From an uncultured Lactobacillaceae bacterium (lineage in GTDB: Bacteria; Bacillota; Bacilli; Lactobacillales; Lactobacillaceae): a stretch of DNA of 64,000 bases. The position numbers were made by a program, and so were the translations under genes. The stretch covers positions 62,001-126,000 of the forward strand of contig CALYPJ010000002.1 in NCBI GenBank assembly GCA_945273735.1. The letters run 5' to 3'. Numbering within the stretch: the first letter of the stretch is position 1; every line of letters begins with the position of its first letter. The notes beneath the pieces are model-generated. The model was not told the origin of the DNA. It did no database searches and saw only the letters and a list, made by a program, of their open reading frames with translations. Of the stretch, positions 11,251 through 19,171 are shown piece by piece.

Positions 11251-11300
11251 AAAGAAGGATTCAGAGTCTCACAATTGTATGAGACTCTGAATCCTTCTTT
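11251..11300. terminator. Strong bidirectional terminator between convergent genes
   Basis: 21-bp perfect stem AAAGAAGGATTCAGAGTCTCA / TGAGACTCTGAATCCTTCTTT with 8-nt loop. Confidence 0.9.
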
Positions 11301-11319
11301 AGAACTTAGAAAACTTATT

Positions 11320-11859
11320 TTATTTACCGCGAACCATTCCTTTTAAAACATAATCACCAAAGTGTTCTTCTTGAATGAGTAAAATTTGCGCACAAGCAAT
11401 AGCATCATCAATAGCACGATGATGATGCGGTAGTTGTATCTGTAAATAACGTGTCATAGCATCTAAAGAATGACGTCTAATTTCAGGATATAATTTTCGT
11501 GATGTGGTTACGGTATCAATACTTAAAACGGGGTCTAAATAAATATCGTAGTAGTGTGATGTAGCTCGTAAAACGCCTAAGTCAAAAGGTGCATTATGGG
11601 CAGCAACTAATTGATCAGGAGAAAAAAAGAACTTTAAATGGGGCCAAATCTGATCAAATGTTGGAGCGTTTTTTACATCTTCGTTAGAAATTCCATGAAT
11701 TTTTTGTGTATCAGGAGTAATTGGAGTGGGTGGATGAATTAATGAGTAAAAAGAATTAACTATTTTACTATGCCTTACAACAGCTAATCCTAAAGAACAA
11801 GCACTATTACGATCACGGTTAGCGGTTTCGAAATCAATTGCTACAAAATTCATTACCAT
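11320..11859 (-). CDS. DnaQ-like 3'-5' exonuclease
   Basis: ExoI AIDFETAN, ExoII HNAPFDLGVL, ExoIII HRAIDDA. Confidence 0.92.
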   Translation of the reverse strand: MVMNFVAIDFETANRDRNSACSLGLAVVRHSKIVNSFYSLIHPPTPITPDTQKIHGISNEDVKNAPTFDQIWPHLKFFFSPDQLVAAHNAPFDLGVLRATSHYYDIYLDPVLSIDTVTTSRKLYPEIRRHSLDAMTRYLQIQLPHHHRAIDDAIACAQILLIQEEHFGDYVLKGMVRGK

Positions 11860-11865
11860 AAAGAA

Positions 11866-12630
11866 TTACTCCGTTATTAAACTAACTGGACAATGATCTG
11901 ATCCTAAATAATTATCTAAAATTTGGGCATCTTTAATTTTTGGCGCATGATTTTGTTGTTGATTTGGTTTAGAAACTAAAAAATAATCAATTCGCCACCC
12001 GGCGTTTGTCTTTCGGGCATGTCCACGATAACTCCACCATGAATACTTTCTTAATTCAGGATAAAGGCTTCTAAAAGTATCAATAAATCCAGAATTTAAT
12101 AATTGGGTCATCTTTTGTCTTTCTTCGTTAGTAAATCCTGCATGATGATGATTCGTTTTGAAGTTCTTTAAATCTATTTCTTCATGAGCTACGTTAAGAT
12201 CACCACAAATAATTACAGTTTTTTCTTGCTTTAATTTATTTACATAATTCCGAAAAGCATCTTCCCACTTCATTCGATAAGTTAATCTTTTTAGTTCAGC
12301 TCCCGAATTAGGGGTATAGCAGCAAATTAAATAAAAATTTTGATATTCCAAACAAATGATTCGCCCCTCATTATCAAACTCAGAAATATTCATTCCATAA
12401 GTTACGTCTAAAGGGGGGATTTTGGTAAAAACTGCTGTTCCTGAATAACCTTTACGTTGAGCATAGTTAAAATATTGTTCATAACCTGGAAGATCTAATT
12501 CAACTTGCCCCTTTTGCATTTTAATTTCTTGAAGGCAAACAAAATCTGCATTAAAACTCTTAAATTGTTTTAAAAAATCTTTTTTGAGGATAGCTCTTAA
12601 ACCATTAATGTTCCAAGAAATAAATTTCAT
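11866..12630 (-). CDS. exoA: Exodeoxyribonuclease III / AP endonuclease
   Basis: SWNINGLRAI, CLQEIKMQ, RIDYFLVS, LGSDHCPV. Confidence 0.93.
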   Translation of the reverse strand: MKFISWNINGLRAILKKDFLKQFKSFNADFVCLQEIKMQKGQVELDLPGYEQYFNYAQRKGYSGTAVFTKIPPLDVTYGMNISEFDNEGRIICLEYQNFYLICCYTPNSGAELKRLTYRMKWEDAFRNYVNKLKQEKTVIICGDLNVAHEEIDLKNFKTNHHHAGFTNEERQKMTQLLNSGFIDTFRSLYPELRKYSWWSYRGHARKTNAGWRIDYFLVSKPNQQQNHAPKIKDAQILDNYLGSDHCPVSLITE

Positions 12631-13637
12631 TTGGCTTGCTCCAATACTTTTTTATAAATTTGTTTTAATTGTAAACCAATTTTAGATAAATCGCGATCTT
12701 GAGCTACTTTAAAACCAGCAGAAGTTAAATTCGGTAATTTATGATTTAAAATTTTGATAATTTTATTTTTAAAATCATGATTATCTTTTCCTTTGTAGCA
12801 ATTTTCTTGATCAACTAACCAATGATTATAGACTGGAATGTCGCGAATTAAGATAGGACATTTAGCTGCAAGAGCTTCTAAAACAACAATACCTTCAGTT
12901 TCCTCATATGATGGGAAAAAAAATAAATCGCAGTTTAAATATGCCCCCATTAAAACATCTCCTGAGATATATCCAGGAAAAATAACATTTTTAGGATGTT
13001 TACGTTTAATCAGTGTTTGAATATCATGCGTTAAGAGGTATTTGTAAGTATCACCAAACCAAATAAATTTATATTGAGGAAGTTCTTGAGCTATATTAAC
13101 AAAATCAATTATTCCTTTTCTTTTAAAAGGTAAAGCAACGCAAATGATGGTTTTATCTTCAGGTGCTAATTTGAAATAATCACGAAATTTAGCAATTTTT
13201 TGTTTATCAGTTTGGTAATCTTTTATTCTAATGCCATTGGAAACGGGGAAGATAGGCACAGTTATCCCATATTTTAAAAGTAAAGATTTGGAGTAAGGAG
13301 TGGGGGTAATAATGCAGTTGGCTTTACTATATAAACTTATTAGTCTTTTTTTAAGAATTGGGGCAACCGCATTTGAGCCAAAATAAGAGTTACGAATATC
13401 TTCTTCCGTACTGTGAGCATGATAAATTACTGGTCGATTCAATTTTTTGGCATGAAAAATAACTTCTTTGCTTTTTATTCCTATAGTATTGATATGTAAA
13501 ATATCATATTGGTCATGATAATCTAAAGTGTAGGGAACATTAGCATAGTCTAACGCTGCCATTTGATGTTTAAGTGCTGATCCAATTCCGGACTTTGAAA
13601 TAAGATTAGCATTTTCAAAATATAAACAAACTTTCAA
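12627..13637 (-). CDS. Glycosyltransferase family 4 (GT-B), possibly glycolipid synthesis
   Basis: FFPSYEETEGIVVLEALAAKCPILIRDIPVY; VIYHAHSTEEDIRNSYFGSN; 4-nt overlap with exoA. Confidence 0.85.
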   Translation of the reverse strand: MKVCLYFENANLISKSGIGSALKHQMAALDYANVPYTLDYHDQYDILHINTIGIKSKEVIFHAKKLNRPVIYHAHSTEEDIRNSYFGSNAVAPILKKRLISLYSKANCIITPTPYSKSLLLKYGITVPIFPVSNGIRIKDYQTDKQKIAKFRDYFKLAPEDKTIICVALPFKRKGIIDFVNIAQELPQYKFIWFGDTYKYLLTHDIQTLIKRKHPKNVIFPGYISGDVLMGAYLNCDLFFFPSYEETEGIVVLEALAAKCPILIRDIPVYNHWLVDQENCYKGKDNHDFKNKIIKILNHKLPNLTSAGFKVAQDRDLSKIGLQLKQIYKKVLEQAK

Positions 13638-13764
13638 GGAATTTACTCTTTTCTTTCAAAATAATTGTATCTCATATAATTATTTACAAATTTTAATTAT
13701 TTAAAAAATATTGCTAATAAACATAGCCTTTTAACGTAATTAATCAATAAAAAGGATAACAACT

Positions 13765-14433
13765 ATGATTTTAACTTTACTATTTTTTCTTGGGGCAAGT
13801 TTTGGTTCATTTTTAACTTTAGTACTATTTCGAGTTCATCAAAAAATTTCGATAATAAGACCGCGGTCATTTTGTGATTGTTGTCACCATCCATTAAACA
13901 TCAAAGATTTGATCCCGGTTATTAGCTATTTATTTTGTCGCGGTAAATGTCGATTCTGCAATTATAATTTTAGTTCACAATCATTTCAAATGGAATTCTA
14001 TTTGGGACTATCATTAGTTAATTGGGGGTTAACCTTTGATTGGTTAGCGTTACTAATTGAAATAGTAATGGGTATTTGTTACTTAACTGATCTTCAAGAA
14101 TTAAGGATTTACACAATTTGTCCTCTTATTTTAATAACTTGTATATTACCTTTTAGATTAGCTAATTTAATTAGCAGTTTATTTCTAACTACTATTTTAT
14201 TTATGGTTAGTTTTTTAAAAAAAGGATTAGGAGTTGGAGATATTTTATTGCTTTTTCCTTTGTTTTTATTTTTAGGATTAACTATGAGTTTATTCTTTTT
14301 AATTCTTTCGTGTTCCTTAGTTATTATAATTTATTTATTAAGTCAACATTTTATTCAAAAAAAAATTCCTTTTGTTCCTTATTTATCTTGGGGTTTCTTA
14401 TTCACTAACTTTTTAATAATTACTTTATCTTAG
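13765..14433 (+). CDS. comC: Type 4 prepilin peptidase (A24), competence pseudopilin processing
   Basis: GASFGSFLTLVLFRV, four Cys (CDCC..CRGKCRFC), catalytic Asp contexts YLTDLQELRIYT and GVGDILL. Confidence 0.88.
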   Translation: MILTLLFFLGASFGSFLTLVLFRVHQKISIIRPRSFCDCCHHPLNIKDLIPVISYLFCRGKCRFCNYNFSSQSFQMEFYLGLSLVNWGLTFDWLALLIEIVMGICYLTDLQELRIYTICPLILITCILPFRLANLISSLFLTTILFMVSFLKKGLGVGDILLLFPLFLFLGLTMSLFFLILSCSLVIIIYLLSQHFIQKKIPFVPYLSWGFLFTNFLIITLS

Positions 14434-14445
14434 TAAGCGCTAGCA
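14432..14445. promoter_or_regulatory. cre-like element
   Basis: AGTAAGCGCTAGCA matches 12/14 of TGWAANCGNTNWCA; overlaps comC stop, about 40 nt before the deoC-like start. Confidence 0.35.
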
Positions 14446-14482
14446 TTATAATTAAATAAAATTAAAAATTGTGAGGATACTA

Positions 14483-15163
14483 ATGATTAATTATTCCCCT
14501 AGTTTTTTGACTGAAATGATAGAATTAACTAATTTTAAAGTTGGAGTTACTTTGAAAGAATTAATAACTTTATGTCGGCAAGCTCGAGAGGGACATTTTC
14601 GTGAAATTTTGGTTAATTCTAGTCAGGTTCGTTTCTGTTCAGAACAATTAGAAGAAAGTTCAGTTTTAGTTGGAAGTTATGTCAGTTTTCCTTTAGGTCA
14701 AATGAGTATTCCAAGTAAAGCTTTTGAAGTAGAAGATGCCATTTCTAATGGTGCTAAGGAAGTAGCTTATTTGCCTAATTTGACGCAATTAAAAGCGGGA
14801 GATTTGACATATTTTTCTAATGAAATGGGAGTAGTTAAAGAAATTTGTGCTACTCGTGACATCGCCAGTACCCTAATTTTGGACGTTGAAGTGTTAACGG
14901 AAAAAGAGATTGAACTAGCTATCCAAGAAACCTTAAAAATTGCACCATCAATGATTCAAATAAACTCAGGTTACAATGATGAGTCGATTGACTTTAATAC
15001 AATTAATTTAATTAAAAATTTAGTTCAAGATACGCTGCCTTTAAAAGTTGCTGCTGTACATTTTACAGCTAAAGAGTTAAAACAAATGAAAAAGCTCAAA
15101 ATCAATTCTTTTGTAACACCTTCTATTAGCGAGGTAAAGCAAGTTTTAGCCAGTTTAAATTAA
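14483..15163 (+). CDS. DeoC-fold (deoxyribose-phosphate aldolase-like) protein, probably catalytically altered
   Basis: Collinear with DeoC (ELTNFKVGVTLKELITLCRQAREGHF; VSFPLGQMSIPSKAFEVEDAISNGAKEVA) but EVDMVIN reads EVAYLPN and VKTSTGF reads IQINSGY. ATG 14483 rather than GTG 14471. Confidence 0.8.
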   Translation: MINYSPSFLTEMIELTNFKVGVTLKELITLCRQAREGHFREILVNSSQVRFCSEQLEESSVLVGSYVSFPLGQMSIPSKAFEVEDAISNGAKEVAYLPNLTQLKAGDLTYFSNEMGVVKEICATRDIASTLILDVEVLTEKEIELAIQETLKIAPSMIQINSGYNDESIDFNTINLIKNLVQDTLPLKVAAVHFTAKELKQMKKLKINSFVTPSISEVKQVLASLN

Positions 15164-15207
15164 AAATAATAAGGATTCATTTATTAATTATGAATCCTTA
15201 TTATTTT
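15163..15207. terminator. Bidirectional terminator
   Basis: AAAATAATAAGGATTCAT / ATGAATCCTTATTATTTT, 18-bp stem between convergent genes. Confidence 0.9.
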
Positions 15208-15228
15208 AGTTTTATTGAGAATAAGAGT

Positions 15229-16203
15229 TTAACTTTCATCTAGAGTCATTTTAGTAATATCAGTTGTGTGAATTTTTTGTTTGGTTAAAGATTCAATTTC
15301 TTTGAACAAAATACCTTCACGTACTCCTGATTGAGAAAAAATAATTTGAACGCTATCAATTCTTTGCATGATTAATCGTAAAGGAATCAGTCCACCAATT
15401 ATAATTGCTGCTCGTTCTTTAGCTAATCCTTTGATATCTTGTCTTTCAGCTATAGTTAGATTTAGAAGTTGATAAATTATTTGGTCAGCCGTTTCCCGAT
15501 CAAGATGATACCCATGAATTGGTAAACTGGTTTGCTGAAGTTGATTTCTTCTAATTTTTGCTAAAGTACGATTGGAACCACCAATAGCAATTATTGGAAA
15601 GTTAAGGGCTTGAGTTAACCAAGGAATGTTCATTAAAATATCAGAAATCTTTACTAAAGCTTGAAATAAAGAACTTGAACTTATAGGGTCACCATTTAAA
15701 TAGTTCTCGGTGATATTGACAGCCCCAAATGGAATGCTAATGCATTCTTTCATTGATCCCATTTGAACTAAAATAATTTCGGTTGAAGCACCACCAGTAT
15801 CAACGATAACCCCATTAGTTAATGGCAAGGTTCCAATTACACCATAATAATCATATTTAGCTTCCATTGTGCCACTGATTACTTTTAGTGGAAATCCCAT
15901 TACTTTTTTAAATTGATCTAAGAATTCCTTTTGATTTTTAGCTTGCCGAACGGCTGCTGTAGCAATTGCGGTAACTTTTAAGTTAGGATATTGTTCATAT
16001 ACTTTTTTGAACTTATTTAAAGCTGTCATGGCTCTTTTAATTGCGGTAGGTTGTAAGATCTTTTTATTACCCATTCCTTCGGAAATTCGAACCATTGCTT
16101 GTTGCCGATCTAAAATTTTAAATTCACCATTTTCCTCATATTCAGTAATCGTGGTACGAATTGAATTAGAACCGAGGTCAAGAACCGCAATTTTTCCAGT
16201 CAT
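15229..16203 (-). CDS. ppx: Exopolyphosphatase (Ppx/GppA family)
   Basis: AVLDLGSNSIRTTI, VDTGGASTEI, IAIGGSNRTLAKI; downstream of ppk. Confidence 0.93.
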   Translation of the reverse strand: MTGKIAVLDLGSNSIRTTITEYEENGEFKILDRQQAMVRISEGMGNKKILQPTAIKRAMTALNKFKKVYEQYPNLKVTAIATAAVRQAKNQKEFLDQFKKVMGFPLKVISGTMEAKYDYYGVIGTLPLTNGVIVDTGGASTEIILVQMGSMKECISIPFGAVNITENYLNGDPISSSSLFQALVKISDILMNIPWLTQALNFPIIAIGGSNRTLAKIRRNQLQQTSLPIHGYHLDRETADQIIYQLLNLTIAERQDIKGLAKERAAIIIGGLIPLRLIMQRIDSVQIIFSQSGVREGILFKEIESLTKQKIHTTDITKMTLDES

Positions 16204-16214
16204 TAAACTCTCCT

Positions 16215-18338
16215 TTAATTTTTCTCTTTTTCATGTTTTTCAGCATCAATTAAAAATTGTTCCTGAATTGGTGTGTATTTGCTTAAATTTTTGTTGGCCA
16301 CTCGCCGTGTGTACTTTCCATTTGCATGTTTAGTATAACTTTGGGCTCGATCTGCCCACATTTTTTCAAAAATTTTATAAATTCGTTGTTTGAGGTCTTT
16401 ATCTTCAATCGGAAAAAGGATTTCAATTCGTCGATCAAAATTGCGGGGCATTGCATCAGCTGAAGAAAGGTAGCACTTAAATTTCTCATTGTTTTTAAAA
16501 ATATAAACACGAGAATGTTCCAGAAGACGTCCTACCACTGAATGAATATGTAAATCTGTACTGATTTGAGATAGATGGGGGATAGCTGTAGTTAAACCAC
16601 GTACTAATAAATGTACTTTTACTCCTTGCATGCTGGCTTTATAAAGAGATTTAATTAACTTAGAATCGGAAAAAGAGTTACATTTCATCCAAATTTCAAC
16701 TTTTTCGCCTTTTGCTGCCTTTTTAATTAGTCTTTTGGTTTCTTTTTGTAATTTATTTCTTAACATATTAGGCGCAATGTATAATTTATTTAATTTTTCG
16801 GGTAGCCCTTTTTTACCAGAAATGAATTGAAATATGCGCTTAATATCATCGGTATATTTCGTATTAGCAGTAAAGAAACTGAAATCAGTGTATCCCTTAG
16901 CTGAAATATCATTGTAATTACCAGTTGCTAAATGAGCAAATTTTTCTTTCTTTCCTTGTATTTCCTTAACTACGAGGGCCATTTTACCATGGATTTTTAA
17001 ATTGGGAAAACTAGTATAAACTTTTACACCCATGCCCCGCAAATAGTCGGCTACTTGAATGTTATGTTCTTCGTCAAAGCGCGCTTTGACTTCAATTAAA
17101 GCTCCAACGTGTTTACCGTTTTTGGCTGCATCAGCAAGGGCTTTGACAATTGGAGAATTTTTAGATGTTCGATAAATGGTAATATAAATTTCTTTTACAT
17201 TTGGATCAATGGCTGCTTGTTGAAAGAAATTAACAACTGCATCATAACTATCATAAGGGTGGTGCAACAAATAATCTTTTTGCCCAATTGCTGTAAAAAT
17301 TTGATTACTTTCTAAAATATTTTCGTGGTATGCTTTGTGGGGTGTAAAGCATAAATTGGCAATTTTTAAATGTGGTGTTTCAACTAGGCTGGGTTTTATT
17401 AATTTGATAAAATCGTAATCCCAATCTCCTAAAATATGAAAAGTGTTTAACGGGTTTACAGAAAGAACAGAGGTAAGAATTTTTAAGGTTTTTCTTGGTG
17501 CATTTTTATCTAATGCTAAGAAAATCATTGGTGCTGAAGTACGTCTTTCTAATGCCACTTCAACTGCCTGTTCTGTATTTTTGCTTCCTTTAGGTAAATT
17601 TTGAATATCCATATCTTTTAAAATTCGATAGTGATAAATGTTTTGGGCAATGAAACGATTTTTAAACTTAGTTTGAATGATTTCTTGATAGTGAGCTTTA
17701 ATAATTTGATCTAATAAAATAAATCGGTTGGGAGTTTGAGGCAAAGTTAATAAACGCTTTAAAGAAGGCATCTTAAAATGAGAAAAAATATGTTTTTGCT
17801 GATCTTGACGACTTACCATATCTACAATAAAATACATTTTGCCGTTTTCCATTTCAGGCCAAGGTATATCTTTAGGTAATAACTCTACTTCGATTAAGGG
17901 ACTAATGGTAGAAATAAAATAATTATCTACAAATTTTTTTTCTTCATTTGTTAAATGTGAATAGTTTAATATTTCAATTCCAATTTCTTTAAATTGCTTT
18001 TTAAGTTTTAACCATATTTTACTTTGTCGCTTTAATTGTTTTTTTACTAGTTTTCGAACTTGGTTTAATTGAGTATTAGGTGCCATTCCAGATTTATCTG
18101 GATCAGTAGCGCCGGAATTTACTTCTCGAATTAGAGTGGCTACTCGGATCATATACCATTCATCTAAATTTGATTGAGTTATTTTTAAAAAGTTAGCTCG
18201 TTCTAAGAGAGGAATTAGAGGGTTTTCTGCCAAATCCATTATTCTCTGATTAAAAGCAAGCCAACTAATTTCTCGATTCATAAAATCATGTTGCTCTTTA
18301 AAATTTGTTTCCATTATTTCAGCTCCTACTTTAATCAC
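16215..18338 (-). CDS. ppk: Polyphosphate kinase 1
   Basis: NREISWLAFNQRI, FPNLKIHGKMALV (phosphohistidine region), FDRRIEILFPI. Confidence 0.96.
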   Translation of the reverse strand: MIKVGAEIMETNFKEQHDFMNREISWLAFNQRIMDLAENPLIPLLERANFLKITQSNLDEWYMIRVATLIREVNSGATDPDKSGMAPNTQLNQVRKLVKKQLKRQSKIWLKLKKQFKEIGIEILNYSHLTNEEKKFVDNYFISTISPLIEVELLPKDIPWPEMENGKMYFIVDMVSRQDQQKHIFSHFKMPSLKRLLTLPQTPNRFILLDQIIKAHYQEIIQTKFKNRFIAQNIYHYRILKDMDIQNLPKGSKNTEQAVEVALERRTSAPMIFLALDKNAPRKTLKILTSVLSVNPLNTFHILGDWDYDFIKLIKPSLVETPHLKIANLCFTPHKAYHENILESNQIFTAIGQKDYLLHHPYDSYDAVVNFFQQAAIDPNVKEIYITIYRTSKNSPIVKALADAAKNGKHVGALIEVKARFDEEHNIQVADYLRGMGVKVYTSFPNLKIHGKMALVVKEIQGKKEKFAHLATGNYNDISAKGYTDFSFFTANTKYTDDIKRIFQFISGKKGLPEKLNKLYIAPNMLRNKLQKETKRLIKKAAKGEKVEIWMKCNSFSDSKLIKSLYKASMQGVKVHLLVRGLTTAIPHLSQISTDLHIHSVVGRLLEHSRVYIFKNNEKFKCYLSSADAMPRNFDRRIEILFPIEDKDLKQRIYKIFEKMWADRAQSYTKHANGKYTRRVANKNLSKYTPIQEQFLIDAEKHEKEKN

Positions 18339-18600
18339 AATTTAAACAGTTAAAAATAAACTTATGTCATAAATATCAGTTGCTTTTAGATTAACTATAG
18401 GTCATTTAAAAAACTAATATTTAATTTTTACTACAATCAAATAATAGGAATATTATTAGTTTCTAAAATAATTTTTATTTCATTATTATACAATAATACA
18501 ATTTTCTAATTTAAAAATACGAAATTAAATTTTAAAATATAGCACTTTTAAATAATTTATTTGAAGTTATTAAACACTTTTAAATTGGGCTGCCTTGTAT

Positions 18601-18627
18601 TATAATTTTAGTCAAATATAGTCAAGG
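18601..18627 (+). promoter_or_regulatory. ctsR promoter -10 (TATAAT) with overlapping CtsR operator
   Basis: AGTCAAATATAGTCAAGG at 18610-18627 fits the CtsR tandem heptad RGTCAAANANRGTCAAA with one mismatch at the end; TATAAT at 18601. Confidence 0.85.
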
Positions 18628-18634
18628 AATATTT

Positions 18635-19105
18635 ATGAGCCAGTCTAATAATTTGTCAGATATAATTGAACAATATATTAAGAGTATTTTGAATAAAAAC
18701 TTTGAAGTTGAGTTGCGTCGTCAACAAATTGCTGATTATTTTAATGTTGTTCCATCGCAAATAAATTATGTAATTAAGACCCGTTTTGACTCCAAGCATG
18801 GCTATTATGTTGAAAGTAAACGTGGAGGCGGAGGGTATATACGCATCATTAAATTGCAGTTTGTTGATGATGGTGATTTACTAGAAAAAATAAAAACTGA
18901 TGTTGGCTCAGTTTTAACATTAAATGATGCGTTAACTATTGTAAATCAATTAATTAGTGATAAGATTATTAACCCAATAACTGGTAAAATTATTATTGCT
19001 GCTATTGATCAAGATGCTTTAGGGCACTTAGATAAAGCTCAACAAAATAAATTACGAGCTCATATTTTTAAATCGATTTTAACTAAATTAGAATATGAAA
19101 ATTAA
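18635..19105 (+). CDS. ctsR: Transcriptional repressor CtsR
   Basis: NLSDIIEQYIKSIL, ADYFNVVPSQINYVIKTRF, VESKRGGGGYIRI. Confidence 0.96.
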   Translation: MSQSNNLSDIIEQYIKSILNKNFEVELRRQQIADYFNVVPSQINYVIKTRFDSKHGYYVESKRGGGGYIRIIKLQFVDDGDLLEKIKTDVGSVLTLNDALTIVNQLISDKIINPITGKIIIAAIDQDALGHLDKAQQNKLRAHIFKSILTKLEYEN

Positions 19106-19171
19106 ATTACATATTATATAATTAAAGTTTATAACTGAATAGTAAATTTATTCCTCGATGAGGAGGTAATT

